NCBI GenBank assembly: GCA_963422385.1
Contig: OY729432.1
Coordinates: 3,886,000-3,949,999 of the forward strand
Reading direction: 5' to 3'
Origin: JAJDTQ01 sp963422385
GTDB taxonomy: Bacteria > Desulfobacterota > Binatia > UBA9968 > JAJDTQ01
DNA: 64,000 nt
How positions within the stretch are numbered: position 1 is the stretch's first letter; the number at the start of each line of letters is the position of its first letter. Under the pieces are notes generated by a model. That model saw only the letters and a list, made by a program, of their open reading frames with translations. It did no database searches and was not told the DNA's origin. The translations under genes and the position numbers were made by a program. Positions 1 to 9,398 of the stretch are shown piece by piece.

Positions 1-1670
1 AGGTTCAGGGTGATGACGCCGGCCAGCACCGCCACCGCCAGCGCATGAACCAGGGGCCAGACCGACCACAGGAGCCCTTCCTGCGAACGGCTGCGCTGGA
101 GGGCCACCTGCATGAGGGCGCTTCGCCGGCGGCATCCCACCGCCACGAGCACCAGCACCACCAGCGCGAAGGCGATCATCAGAAGGCGCGCCAGCGCCAG
201 GCTCGCGGCCACGTCTTCTCCGGGAGCGTGCAACAGAACGTAACGCGGGACCAGGAACGCGAACGCAGCCGCACATCCCACCAGGACCGCCGTCCGAAGC
301 GGCCGGCCAGCATCCGTAGTCACTCCCCAGCGGCGCTCCCCGTGACTGTCCGGGCGGAAGACCGCACCAGCGAACAGGCCGATCCAGAGCACCAGTGCAG
401 CCAGTTGCAAAGCCCCTGCCAGGACCGGGCCGAGAGAGTCGTTCCGGGACAGGCCGAACTGCGGCAGCGCCAACGTGAAGACGATGATGTATGCCGGCCA
501 GACCGCGGCTTGGAGCGCCAGCAGCACCGCCACGCGATACGCCGGCACATCGCGGTGGCGGACCATGTGATCGGCCAACCGTGCCCGAAGGAAGCCGCCG
601 GCCCTCACCGCGAGCCGCGGGGTCACGCCGAAAACCAGCGCGGCCGCCACCCATGGCCACGGTGACGCATCGAAACGGCTCCGAGCCATCCGCCACTCCA
701 GATGAAGCAGACGGTAGACGCGCCCGGACAGCGCCACCGCGCCGGCAGTGGCCTGCCCGAAGAGCGCCCCGTTGGGCGGGAACAGCCCCAGAGGTTCCCG
801 GTTCCGCAGCCATAACATCCTGCCCAGGACAAGAGTGTAGAGGCTCTCGAGCTGGTCTTCCCGCTGGCGCTTCAGGTCCGCCAGCCGCGTTGCCCGCTCC
901 GCCAACCCGGTGAGGACGCGCTCCTGGGCCTGCAACGCCCCCTTGCGGTCCCTGACGAGGCCGCCGAGCCGGGCGCTCATGTCCGACGACGGCTTCCCCT
1001 CCGCCGCAAGCGCCCGCGCGTGGCCACTGGCATCGGCATCCGCCCGGAACAGCAGCGTGCCCAGCTCGAACAGCGCTTGCCGGTACTCTCGGAGTGACTG
1101 GCGCAGCGACTCTTCATCCGTGGACCGGGCCAGACTCCGCTGGCCCCGCTGACGGAACTTCTCGAGCTCCACCTTGATGTGGCGGGCCACCCAGTCGCCG
1201 GCGCCGTAACGTTCGACCAGTGCGACGAGCCGCTCCTTGTTGCGCCTATCCTGAGCCGTGAGCCGCTCCTGTTCCGAAAGCTCGGTCCGTACCCGCTCCA
1301 ACTCTCTGCCGCGCGAGAGTGTCTCCTGCTGCAGCTTCAACACCTCCAGCTCCAGGGTCATGAGCAGCGTGTCGAGCCGCGACTGGGTCTCGATCAGACG
1401 CTTCTCGATGAACGCGATACGGTCATCGAGCACCGCCTCCTCGAGATCGATGCTTGCCGCCGTGTCCGGAACCGGGCGCGGTCGGGTCTCCCTGGACGGG
1501 TCAGGCTCCGGCGCGGGCCGGGACTCATCTGCCGGCGCCGTCACCGGCGGAGGTTCCGCCACGTCTATGGTTTCGGGAGGCGTCTGGCCGAAGCCCGGCA
1601 ACGGGGCCAGAGCCCATGCGGCCACAGCCGTGGAGATGGCCAGGACCGCGGGCAGCAATCTCATGTTCAT
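1..1670 (-). CDS. Mechanosensitive-channel-like membrane protein, N-terminal part (runs off the left edge)
   Basis: The reading frame is open from an ATG at 1670 to the window edge, about 556 residues, so the C-terminus is missing. It begins with a signal peptide (MNMRLLPAVLAIS then alanines, probable cleavage near GFGQ) and a proline-rich linker. Residues of roughly 70-270 form a charged, coiled-coil-rich periplasmic region. From about residue 330 onward there are several hydrophobic helices, for example around WPWVAAALVFGV and WPAYIIVFTLALPQF. This layout (signal peptide, periplasmic coiled coil, several membrane helices) is that of large MscS/KefA-type mechanosensitive channels. The MscS pore and beta domain would lie beyond the window, so the family call is inferred. 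It is divergent from the MFS gene, with 130 bp between them. Confidence 0.6.
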   Translation of the reverse strand, partial: MNMRLLPAVLAISTAVAAWALAPLPGFGQTPPETIDVAEPPPVTAPADESRPAPEPDPSRETRPRPVPDTAASIDLEEAVLDDRIAFIEKRLIETQSRLDTLLMTLELEVLKLQQETLSRGRELERVRTELSEQERLTAQDRRNKERLVALVERYGAGDWVARHIKVELEKFRQRGQRSLARSTDEESLRQSLREYRQALFELGTLLFRADADASGHARALAAEGKPSSDMSARLGGLVRDRKGALQAQERVLTGLAERATRLADLKRQREDQLESLYTLVLGRMLWLRNREPLGLFPPNGALFGQATAGAVALSGRVYRLLHLEWRMARSRFDASPWPWVAAALVFGVTPRLAVRAGGFLRARLADHMVRHRDVPAYRVAVLLALQAAVWPAYIIVFTLALPQFGLSRNDSLGPVLAGALQLAALVLWIGLFAGAVFRPDSHGERRWGVTTDAGRPLRTAVLVGCAAAFAFLVPRYVLLHAPGEDVAASLALARLLMIAFALVVLVLVAVGCRRRSALMQVALQRSRSQEGLLWSVWPLVHALAVAVLAGVITLN

Positions 1671-1800
1671 TCCAGCATTCTCACAGCGTCCGACGACCAG
1701 AAGCCCGTCCAGGTGCGAGCGCCGCATCCCTCCGTCTGTTAATCCCCCGGTCTGTCGGCTACTGTGTTGTTTCTTACTTCCCGCTCGTCCACGATTCAAG

Positions 1801-3210
1801 ATGACAGCGCGCGCCAACACCCTGCTCCTGGCCACCACCATGCTCGTTTCCTTCACCACGGGCACGGCCAGCCGCATCTTCGCCATCTCGCTGCCTTCCA
1901 TTGCCGCAGGCCTTCATACCGACATGGTGGGGATCTCGTGGGCGCTCATCTCCTTCCAGCTTGCCACCGCCGCCCTGTCGCTGATCTTCGGGCGCGTGGG
2001 CGACGTATACGGCCGACAGACCGTCTACATCTGGGGCATCGTGCTCTTCACCGCAAGCTCGCTCCTGTGCGGGCTTGCCGGCAGCATCGCGCAACTCATC
2101 TTCTATCGAGTGCTCCAGGGCGTTGCCGCGGCCATGCTCCAGGCCCAGGGACGCGCCCTGGCCATGGATGCATCGACGGAAGCATCCATGGGGCGGGCCC
2201 AGGGGCTCATGACCACGGCCCATCACAGCGGCTTTCTTCTCGGGCCGGGCCTGGGCGGGTTCATCATCCAGTACATTCACTGGCGCGGCATCTTCTACTT
2301 CCTCGTGCCGTTGGGGCTCATCGGAACGGCCCTGAGCCTCAGCTACAGGCGGCGCCAGGATACCCCTGCCGCCGCCGGCCCGGGACGCCCGGCCATCGAC
2401 TACCTCGGCGCCGCGCTTCTGATTGCCGCCACCCTGGCGCTGATGGCGGTCCTCGACCGCCGGGTCATGGAGTCCATGACGGTGGGGTGGCGCTTCGCCG
2501 TGGCCGCCTCCTTCGCCGCACTCACCGTCGGGTTCCTGGTCCGGGAAGGCCGCGCCCCGAGCCCCATCCTGAGCCTGGCCCTGTTCAGGATCCGGATGTT
2601 CGCCTTCAGCACGGTAACGCTGCTGCTGGTCTCTACCGTCATGGCGCTCACCGTATACCTGCTGCCATTCTACCTGCAGGACGTGCTGCGTCTGAGCCCG
2701 TCGTTCATGGGCGTCCTGTTCATCAGCGCGCCGATCTTCGCCGTCACGCTGTCGCCCGCAGGCGGCTACCTTTCGGACAAGATAGGTCCCAGGATACCCG
2801 CCACCACAGGCGCGCTGCTGTTCGCGGTTGCCTCCTTCCTGGGGGTGTTCTTCGAGCCGGCTTCGCACTGGCTGCTGCCGACGCTGGTCCTTGCCCTAGG
2901 CGGCCTAGGCACGGCGCTCTTCTTTCCCGCCAACCACACCGCGCTCATCGCCTCGGTGCCCGCGCCGCACCGGGGCGTCGCCACCGGCACCCTGTACACC
3001 ATGTTCGGCCTCGGGAACGTCTTCGGCATCACGGTGGGGAACCTCCTCATGACCGCAGCTTTCCGGATGCACTCCGGCATCGCCGATGCGCTGCCCGCGG
3101 CCACCAACCAGGCACCCTTCGTGCTGGCGCTCCAGGACACCTTTCTCGTCACCACGGACATCGCGCTGGTGGCGGCGGTCTGCTCGGTGCTGCGGGGCAG
3201 CAAGGGATAG
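1801..3210 (+). CDS. MFS transporter, DHA2-like (drug:H+ antiporter type)
   Basis: A 469-residue polytopic membrane protein starting at ATG 1801. The same frame is open far upstream, but that part is arginine- and serine-rich shadow sequence. Transmembrane segments follow one another through the whole length. The MFS motif A region reads GRVGDVYGRQ at about residues 62-71, and a motif-C-like GFLLGPGLGG lies near residue 145. A charged linker (RRRQDTPAAAGP) separates the two halves, and a second motif-A-like sequence (GGYLSDKIGPR) lies near residue 322. The length and apparent 14-helix layout fit the EmrB/QacA (DHA2) branch. The substrate cannot be told from sequence; export of a small hydrophobic compound is the family expectation. 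Confidence 0.85.
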   Translation: MTARANTLLLATTMLVSFTTGTASRIFAISLPSIAAGLHTDMVGISWALISFQLATAALSLIFGRVGDVYGRQTVYIWGIVLFTASSLLCGLAGSIAQLIFYRVLQGVAAAMLQAQGRALAMDASTEASMGRAQGLMTTAHHSGFLLGPGLGGFIIQYIHWRGIFYFLVPLGLIGTALSLSYRRRQDTPAAAGPGRPAIDYLGAALLIAATLALMAVLDRRVMESMTVGWRFAVAASFAALTVGFLVREGRAPSPILSLALFRIRMFAFSTVTLLLVSTVMALTVYLLPFYLQDVLRLSPSFMGVLFISAPIFAVTLSPAGGYLSDKIGPRIPATTGALLFAVASFLGVFFEPASHWLLPTLVLALGGLGTALFFPANHTALIASVPAPHRGVATGTLYTMFGLGNVFGITVGNLLMTAAFRMHSGIADALPAATNQAPFVLALQDTFLVTTDIALVAAVCSVLRGSKG

Positions 3211-3226
3211 GAGGGGTTCCATAACC

Positions 3227-3255
3227 TTGACATGAACGGAAGACCGGCACACAAT
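3227..3255 (+). promoter_or_regulatory. Predicted sigma-70 promoter of the small protein gene at 3263
   Basis: A perfect -35 box TTGACA at 3227-3232 is followed after 17 bases by CACAAT at 3250-3255. The expected transcription start, about 7 bases downstream, falls almost on the ATG at 3263. No Shine-Dalgarno sequence is visible, so the message may be leaderless. Confidence 0.4.
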
Positions 3256-3262
3256 TCCAAGC

Positions 3263-3475
3263 ATGACGACGGTGATCGTCGAAGTGTACGATGCACTGAA
3301 ATCGGCTGGCGCCGACGATGAGAAGGCTCGCGCGGCTGCGACCTCGATCGGCTACTATCAGCGCGATATTGCGGAACTGAAATCCGACATGAGACTCTTG
3401 AAATGGATGACGGGATTTGTATTGGCTGGCGTCGCAGGCTTGGTTGCCAAAGCCTTTCTGGCGGCGGCGCCATGA
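3263..3475 (+). CDS. Small coiled-coil protein with one C-terminal membrane helix
   Basis: A 70-residue protein. The first 48 residues are charged and helical (EVYDALKSAGADDEKARAAA, then DIAELKSDMRLLKW). Residues of about 50-68 form a single hydrophobic helix (MTGFVLAGVAGLVAKAFLAA). This matches the small DUF1640-like/CCDC90-like proteins of bacteria, whose role is not settled. It has its own promoter-like sequence immediately upstream and is not part of an operon: the MFS gene ends 52 bp earlier and the next gene lies on the other strand. Confidence 0.65.
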   Translation: MTTVIVEVYDALKSAGADDEKARAAATSIGYYQRDIAELKSDMRLLKWMTGFVLAGVAGLVAKAFLAAAP

Positions 3476-3583
3476 CCCGCTTCAACACCAGGGAGACCTC
3501 AGAAAGGCGGCCAAGTCCACCGCGGGACCGCATATCCCGACGCCTGCCACTCGTTCATCCTGCCGCGTGTCCGCAGGTCCGCG

Positions 3584-5164
3584 TCACATTCCCCACACGG
3601 TGACCGGCCTCCCGTCCACGGACTCGTCCCGGCGGAATAGCTTGTCCTTCCACCATCGGCCTTCGGTCCGGTCGAAGATGACGAGATGACCGGACTCGGC
3701 GCCGCAGCGGTCCATGTAGCCAAGGGTCTGCCAGAGACCGTCGGCGACGGTTCGATCCAGCCCCTTGTGCAGCACTTTGCACTCGACCACGAACCGGCTT
3801 ATCCGCTTCCCGTGCGGCCAGACGATGAGCAGGTCGGTGCGCCCTCGGCCCAGGCCATACTCCCGTTCGATGCGGCCTCCTCCGTTCACCACCCGCTGCA
3901 GGAACGCCTGGAGCAGGAGCTGCGGACCGGCTTCCTGGTAGTCGAATCGCGCCATCCAGTGTTCCGAGTGCTCCCGAAAGAACTCCTGGAAAGCGGCCAG
4001 CAGCTTGTCGAGGTGGAGCCCGCCGTCGGGATGCACATACCAAGCCGTGTCCTGCACCAGCCCCGCCTCGGCGGCGTAGGTAAGCTCCCGCGGCACCACC
4101 TCCGCGTAGATGGGGTTGGCGATGCGAAGCGGGTCATCGCCCGCGATCAGGCCGAGGTCGCGCACGTACTCGATGTCCCGGGCCGAGAACCCGCGCTCGT
4201 CGCCGCCGCTCAGCAGCGGCCCGATGACGCGCCGCACGTGATCCTCTTGCAGCTTGTCGGCAAGCTGGTCCATGTGGGTCTCCCGGCGCAGGATGAGCCG
4301 CTCCTGGGCCTCGCGAACATCGTCCTCCGTGATGGCCCGACCGCGGTCGCGGCCCGCCTCGTTTCGGAAGCAGGCGTCGTATCCGAGCGCGTTCACGAGC
4401 CAGGGTTGGCCGCGGGTTTGCGCCCAGACCGTCTCCAACGCGGCCGGGCTGAATGCCTGACCGCTCTCCTCGGTGTGTTGCCGGAGCAGCGCTTCCGACT
4501 CGGCCTCCGTAAAGTCTCCAAGACGCAGCGACTCGGCCTTGATGTTGAACGCGCTGCCGCCCGCGATCACCGCGTTCTCCGCGCTCGAGTGGATGCGGTA
4601 GTCACGCACGTCGCGCACGCCGCACAAGACGACGCTGTGCGGAAAACTCCCTGGGCGGGCGTCGTATCCCGCTCGCAACTGCCGGAGCACGGACAGCAGC
4701 GTGTCGCCCAACAGCGAGTCGATCTCGTCCATGAGAAGCACCAGAGGTTCCGGGTCGGCCTCGCACCAGCGGGCCAGCACTTCCCGGAGCGCGCCGTCCG
4801 GGCCGGCTGTCTCCAGGATGCCGGGCCAGAGGCCCGCCAGCGACTCGTCGCGGAAAGTCGTGCGCGCGCGGATTGCCATCTCGGAAAGAATGGCGCGCAT
4901 GGCCCGGGCCACGTCTTCGCGCGCCGCCTGGCCGACCTCCACGTTCATGTACAAACAGCGGTATCCTCCCTCGACGCCGCTGTTCAGCAGGTTCCGCAAG
5001 GCGAGGAGGATCGATGTCTTGCCCGTCTGCCGCGGAGCGTGGAGCACGAAGTATCGCTTGTCCCTGACGAGGGCTCGGATCTCACCGAGATTCAACCGCT
5101 CCAGCGGCGAGATGCAATAGTGGTCCGCCGGAACGACGGGCCCCGTGGTGTTGAAGAAACGCAT
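3584..5164 (-). CDS. AAA ATPase fused to a PD-(D/E)XK nuclease-like domain
   Basis: A 526-residue protein from an ATG at 5164. The N-terminal half is a STAND/ORC-like P-loop ATPase: Walker A APRQTGKTS near residue 44, Walker B LVLLMDEIDSL near residue 142, then a sensor region (VVLCGVRDVRDYR). A winged-helix-like middle follows. The C-terminal 100 residues carry a PD-(D/E)XK signature: the aspartate in GRGRTDLLIVW and the E-x-K of FVVECKVL. This is the AAA-ATPase_like plus PDDEXK_9 arrangement seen widely in bacteria and often in mobile or defence contexts; its substrate is unknown. A direct repeat of TAGACAGTT lies just upstream of the start, within the 89-bp gap to the next gene, and may be part of its promoter. 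Confidence 0.8.
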   Translation of the reverse strand: MRFFNTTGPVVPADHYCISPLERLNLGEIRALVRDKRYFVLHAPRQTGKTSILLALRNLLNSGVEGGYRCLYMNVEVGQAAREDVARAMRAILSEMAIRARTTFRDESLAGLWPGILETAGPDGALREVLARWCEADPEPLVLLMDEIDSLLGDTLLSVLRQLRAGYDARPGSFPHSVVLCGVRDVRDYRIHSSAENAVIAGGSAFNIKAESLRLGDFTEAESEALLRQHTEESGQAFSPAALETVWAQTRGQPWLVNALGYDACFRNEAGRDRGRAITEDDVREAQERLILRRETHMDQLADKLQEDHVRRVIGPLLSGGDERGFSARDIEYVRDLGLIAGDDPLRIANPIYAEVVPRELTYAAEAGLVQDTAWYVHPDGGLHLDKLLAAFQEFFREHSEHWMARFDYQEAGPQLLLQAFLQRVVNGGGRIEREYGLGRGRTDLLIVWPHGKRISRFVVECKVLHKGLDRTVADGLWQTLGYMDRCGAESGHLVIFDRTEGRWWKDKLFRRDESVDGRPVTVWGM

Positions 5165-5253
5165 GGCTGTCCGTATGGCGGCTCAGCGACAGGATATCAT
5201 GAAACTGTCTACAACTGTCTATAACGGGATCCCGACAATTGGCACACGACCCT

Positions 5254-6336
5254 CTACAGCAGCCGCTCGGGAAGATTGATGAAGGTGCTCATCTCGGTCG
5301 GCAGCACCGCGGCGGGGGCTTTGCACACGTGGGCCGGAGTGAGCTGGTCTATCCGGGTCACTCCTATGAGCCCCATGGCGATGATGATCTCGTTCTCCAA
5401 AAGCTGCAGGGCGCGCACCAGACCTTCATGACCGCCCGCTCCCAGGGCCCAGCCCTGGAGCTTGCCGATGGTCACGGCCTTGGCGCCCAGTGCCACCGCC
5501 TTGAGTACGTCCGTGCCTCTCAGGAAGCCGCCGTCGATGACGATCTCGGCCTTGCCGTCCACGGCCCGGACGATCTCCGGCAGCATGTCCATGGTCCCCT
5601 GCCCGTGGTCGAGCTGGCGGCCGCCGTGGTTGGAGATGTAGATGACGTCCACGCCGTGCTCCACGGCGATGGCGGCGTCCTCCGCGGTGGCCACGCCCTT
5701 GAGGAGGAACGGCATTCCGCCGATCTCCTTGATGGCGTCCATGGTCTCCCAGGTGAGCCTGGCCTGCCAGAGCCTGTCCTGGTTGGCGGCCTCCCTCCGC
5801 TTGCTGGGCGGCAGCCAACGGTTCATCAACTGCCGCTCCCGGTTGCTGTAATGGGCGGAATCCACGGTCAGGCACAGGGCCTTGTACCCGGACTGCCTGA
5901 CCCGTCCCAGGATCTCCCCGATCCAGTCCAGGCCTCCGCGGATGTAGAGCTGGAATATCTTGTCCGACGGGGTGGCGGCCGCCGTCTCCTCGAGGGCGGG
6001 CTGGGTGACGGAGCTGACGAAGTTGACGGTGCCGAACTCGTCAGCGGCCCTGGCGGCGGCCACGGCGCCCTCAGGGGTGATCTGCTGAAGCGATCCGATG
6101 GGGGCCAGCATGACGGGAATGCGCAGCTTGTGGCCCAGCACGGTGGTGGATGTGTCCACCTCGGAGACGTCCACCAGCACCCGCGGACGAAAGGCCAGCG
6201 AGTCCAGGGCCAGCCGGTTGCGACGCATGGTGGTCTCCGATTCACTGCCGCCGCTCAGGTAATCCCACACGGGCTGGGGCAGGTTGCGCCGCGCCTGTAC
6301 GATAAGCTCCTGATTGCTGACGAATTCCTCACTCAT
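5254..6336 (-). CDS. FMN-dependent alpha-hydroxy-acid oxidising protein
   Basis: The start is ATG 6336, chosen because a strong Shine-Dalgarno (GGAAGGA) precedes it; this gives 360 residues, near the family norm. The TIM-barrel flavoenzyme motifs are present: APIG near residue 78, the tyrosine of QLYIRG (131), LTVDSAHYSNRER (157-168), a barrel lysine (K213), and the catalytic base and anion-binding arginine in SNHGGRQLD (H237, R240). The C-terminal FMN phosphate site is IDGGFLRGTD. Family members (lactate, mandelate, glycolate oxidases/dehydrogenases) convert 2-hydroxyacids to 2-oxoacids. The specific substrate is unknown. It is the last gene downstream of an ABC importer, so it may act on the imported compound; the 141-bp gap makes co-transcription likely but not certain. 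Confidence 0.85.
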   Translation of the reverse strand: MSEEFVSNQELIVQARRNLPQPVWDYLSGGSESETTMRRNRLALDSLAFRPRVLVDVSEVDTSTTVLGHKLRIPVMLAPIGSLQQITPEGAVAAARAADEFGTVNFVSSVTQPALEETAAATPSDKIFQLYIRGGLDWIGEILGRVRQSGYKALCLTVDSAHYSNRERQLMNRWLPPSKRREAANQDRLWQARLTWETMDAIKEIGGMPFLLKGVATAEDAAIAVEHGVDVIYISNHGGRQLDHGQGTMDMLPEIVRAVDGKAEIVIDGGFLRGTDVLKAVALGAKAVTIGKLQGWALGAGGHEGLVRALQLLENEIIIAMGLIGVTRIDQLTPAHVCKAPAAVLPTEMSTFINLPERLL

Positions 6337-6477
6337 TCTCGTTTCCTTCCAACGAACGGTGCCTGGCCTCACGGATCGGCGGCGTAAAGGCGCAACGGTG
6401 GGAGTCCGCATCCGCGGCGGACTCCCACCCGCCTCTTCCATCAGTGACCGGCGGGCCCTGTGGGGCCTGCGTGGGAA

Positions 6478-7482
6478 CTACTTGGCGCGCTTCGGGAAGA
6501 GCTTCGGCAGAAACGCATTGGTGTAGACGTTCTCCACCGCCGTCTTCTTCGGAAGCTTCATGTGCGTGGTGATGAGATTGTTGGTGAACACCATGCGGTC
6601 GTTCGTCATGTGGCCGATACCTTCCTTCATGGCGTTGGCGGACAGCAGAGAGTCCACGGCGATGTCGAAATGCGCCCGCGCCAGATCCGGGCTGATGGCG
6701 GGATTGTGCTTGAGGAAGATATCCACGGCCTTCTGCGGGTTCTCCACCGACCACGCGATGCCCTTGTAGGTCGCCGCCAGGAACCGTTTGACCAGATCCG
6801 GCTTGTTCTTGAGGGCCTTCTCGGATACCAGGAGGCCGTTGCCGTAGGTGGCCATGCCATAGTCGGCGTACAGCATGTAGTACGGCTTTTTACCCACCTT
6901 TCCGGAAGCCTTGTCCACCGTCGGCTTCTCGGTGTAGAAGATCAGGATCGCGTCCACCCGGCCGGCCATGAGACTCGGTGTGGTGGCGGGCACCGTCATG
7001 TTGACCCACGTGACCTTCTTGTGATCGAACTTGTTGATGTTGGCGAAGGCCGGAAAGATGACCCGCGAAGCGTTGGCCTCCGGCGAGCCGATCCTCTTGC
7101 CTTCCAGGTCCGACGGCTTGGTAATCTTGTTCGCCACCAGCGTGGCCACGGTTTCCAATGTCTTGTCGTGGATCATGCCGACCATCTTGAGATCGGCCCC
7201 CCGGGACTTGGCCGCGATCATGTTGCCCACGGACGCGAAGCCGAAGTCCTCGGTGCCGGAGGCCACCCGCTTCACGGTGTCGCCGGACCCGAAGCCGCGG
7301 GTCATGGCCACGTCGAGACCCGCTTCCTTCCAGAACCCCTTGTCAATGCTCGCATAGAACATGGCGTGCTTCCCGTAAGGGATCCAGTCCAGCGCGAACT
7401 TGACCTTGTCCGCAGCCGATGCGCTGCCGATGCCCATCACGTACAGCAGGAAGATCGCAAGCGCGATATACATACGTTTCAT
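6478..7482 (-). CDS. ABC transporter substrate-binding protein (NMT1/THI5-like)
   Basis: A 334-residue secreted protein with a clear signal peptide (MKRMYIALAIFLLYVMGIGS, cleavage near SASA-AD). The mature part begins VKFALDWIPYGKHAMFYAS, typical of the NMT1/THI5-like periplasmic binding fold used for pyrimidine precursors, taurine, nitrate and similar small solutes. GSGDTVKRVASG and the later MAGRVDAILIFYTEKP fit the second lobe. It lies 38 bp downstream of the ATPase gene, so permease, ATPase and binding protein form one operon. The ligand cannot be deduced. Confidence 0.88.
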   Translation of the reverse strand: MKRMYIALAIFLLYVMGIGSASAADKVKFALDWIPYGKHAMFYASIDKGFWKEAGLDVAMTRGFGSGDTVKRVASGTEDFGFASVGNMIAAKSRGADLKMVGMIHDKTLETVATLVANKITKPSDLEGKRIGSPEANASRVIFPAFANINKFDHKKVTWVNMTVPATTPSLMAGRVDAILIFYTEKPTVDKASGKVGKKPYYMLYADYGMATYGNGLLVSEKALKNKPDLVKRFLAATYKGIAWSVENPQKAVDIFLKHNPAISPDLARAHFDIAVDSLLSANAMKEGIGHMTNDRMVFTNNLITTHMKLPKKTAVENVYTNAFLPKLFPKRAK

Positions 7483-7520
7483 ATCAAACCTCCCAGGTTG
7501 GTTGTTGGTTTACGACTCCG

Positions 7521-8294
7521 TCACAGATACTGTAGACCAATGGTCTTTCCCACCTGCCTTACGCATTCGGTGAATTCCGCCGACAACCGCATCTCCGGGG
7601 TCCGGGGCCGCGGCAGCCCGACGTCAATGATGTCGGTGATATGGCCCGGCCGGGGCGTCATCACCATGACCCGATCCGCCAGGAAAACCGCTTCCGGTAT
7701 GCTGTGGGTGATCAGCAGGCTGGTCTTCTTCATCTCGCTCCAGATGCGCTGAAGCTCCATGTTCATCTCGCCCCGGGTCATGGCGTCCAGGGCGCCGAAG
7801 GGCTCGTCCAGCAACAGCAGCGAAGGCTCGTGCACCAGCGCCCGGCTAATGGCGACGCGCTGCTGCATGCCGCCGGACAGCTCCCGCGGGTACTTTTCCT
7901 TGAACTCCGTGAGTCCCGTCAACTCCAGCATCTCCAGCGCCTTGGGATAGTATTCGTCCTTGGAGAGGCCGAGGATCTCCACCGGCAACAGGACGTTGTC
8001 GATGACCGTGCGCCACTGGAACAGCACCGGCGTCTGGAACACGATGCCGGTGCTGGACTTGGGGCCCGTCACCGGAACGCCGTTCACCAGCACCTCGCCA
8101 CGGGTCTTGTCGAGCAAGCCGGCGATGATCTTCATGATGGTGGTCTTGCCGCAGCCGCTGTGACCCACCAGGGAGACGAACTCCTGATCGTAGACGTCAA
8201 AGGTAGCGTCCTCCAGCGCGACGACCGGCACATCCCTGGAAGGATACACCTTGGTGAGCTGCTTGACCTCGATGGCTTTTACGGCTTCCGTCAT
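7521..8294 (-). CDS. ABC transporter ATP-binding protein (SsuB/TauB type)
   Basis: 257 residues with all nucleotide-binding elements: Walker A GHSGCGKTT (about residues 43-51), Q-loop near VFQTPVLFQW, signature LSGGMQQR, Walker B LLLLDEPFGALD and switch histidine in LLITHSIPEAV. The C-terminal MTPRPGHI is characteristic of the nitrate/sulfonate/taurine (SsuB/TauB/NrtD) branch. It sits between permease and binding-protein genes and energises that importer at the inner face of the membrane. Confidence 0.92.
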   Translation of the reverse strand: MTEAVKAIEVKQLTKVYPSRDVPVVALEDATFDVYDQEFVSLVGHSGCGKTTIMKIIAGLLDKTRGEVLVNGVPVTGPKSSTGIVFQTPVLFQWRTVIDNVLLPVEILGLSKDEYYPKALEMLELTGLTEFKEKYPRELSGGMQQRVAISRALVHEPSLLLLDEPFGALDAMTRGEMNMELQRIWSEMKKTSLLITHSIPEAVFLADRVMVMTPRPGHITDIIDVGLPRPRTPEMRLSAEFTECVRQVGKTIGLQYL

Positions 8295-8321
8295 CCGATA
8301 ATCCGTCCGCCTGACGGCCCG

Positions 8322-9104
8322 TTACATGCCGAAGCTCGACGGCTGATCTTCCTCGCCGATGCTCCATGGGATCAACCAGAGCTCCAGCAGCACGAGGACG
8401 CCGTACAGGACCAGCCCCAGGGCCGACAGCACGACGAGGGCCGCGAACATGAGCGGCGTATTGATTTCGTAATTGGCAACCATGACCAGGTAGCCGAGAC
8501 CGGTGTTGCCGCCGACGAACTCGCCGATGATGGCGCCGATCACCGCAAGCGTGATGGCGATCTTGAGGCCGCCGAAGAAGTGCGGCAGCGCGTTGGGCAG
8601 GCGGACCTTGGTGAAGATCTGCCAATCCGAGGCTTGCAGCGACCTGACCAGATCCAGCATCTCGGGCTGCACCATGCGCATGCCCTGGACCGTGGTGACG
8701 ATGATGGGGAACCACGAAACCAGAAACGCGATGAGCACCTTGGAGCTCTCGCCATACCCCACCCACACCAGCAGAAGCGGTGCGATGGCCACCTTGGGGA
8801 CGATCTGGGCGACGAGGATCAGCGGATAGAGCAGATTCTGGAGCACCCGGGAGTAGACGATCATGATGGCGGAGATCACCCCCAGCACGAGCCCCATCAG
8901 AAAGCCGTAGATGGTTTCCCGGAAAGTGACGAAGCAATGCTCCATGAGGGGGCCGATTTTGAGAAAGAGGGTGGCGATCACCTGCGACGGCGCGGGCAGC
9001 AGGAACTCGGATATGGAGAACAGCCATACCGACAGCTCCCACAGCACCGTGAACAGCGCGAGACTGAAGGTGATGGTGCCGAACTCCTTGACACGTTCAA
9101 GCAT
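8322..9104 (-). CDS. ABC transporter permease (SsuC/TauC type)
   Basis: About 260 residues from ATG 9104, preferred over an upstream start at 9149 because GAGGGGAA lies just before it. There are six hydrophobic segments and the EAA-type cytoplasmic loop (KVRLPNALPHFFGGLKIAITL), where the ATPase docks. It is the first gene of the operon that continues with the ATPase (27-bp gap) and binding protein. Family members pass sulfonates, taurine, nitrate or thiamine precursors through the inner membrane. Confidence 0.88.
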   Translation of the reverse strand: MLERVKEFGTITFSLALFTVLWELSVWLFSISEFLLPAPSQVIATLFLKIGPLMEHCFVTFRETIYGFLMGLVLGVISAIMIVYSRVLQNLLYPLILVAQIVPKVAIAPLLLVWVGYGESSKVLIAFLVSWFPIIVTTVQGMRMVQPEMLDLVRSLQASDWQIFTKVRLPNALPHFFGGLKIAITLAVIGAIIGEFVGGNTGLGYLVMVANYEINTPLMFAALVVLSALGLVLYGVLVLLELWLIPWSIGEEDQPSSFGM

Positions 9105-9259
9105 GGGTTCCCCTCGCATGGCCGATGGCGCGGGACAATCGTTCAGCACGCTTCATACCACAAGTTCCCGCACAAGAAACCCCCGCGGCGGCATTTTCGC
9201 GGGACCGGCGGCCTCCCGGAGTTCGTCGGCTCTTGCTGTGGGTGATCCGCGCAACAACG

Positions 9260-9291
9260 GTGCACGGACGGGTTTGAGGCCCGCCCCTGCA
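9260..9291. repeat. REP-like GC-rich element, copy 1
   Basis: An intergenic sequence with the core GACGGGTTTGAGGCCCGCCC, flanked by tgcac and ctgca. Related sequences lie between genes at 13481-13512 and 14400-14431. It sits in the 294-bp gap between the ABC permease and the selenoprotein gene; I see nothing else clear in that gap. Confidence 0.4.
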
Positions 9292-9398
9292 ACAGACGCC
9301 TCCGCACGGCCGGCCTCCATGATTCGGCGATTGCCCCGAGCCTCGTTTGACGGTACAGGTTTGGACAGGCAGCGGAACAAATTCGGAAAGGACCAGCC

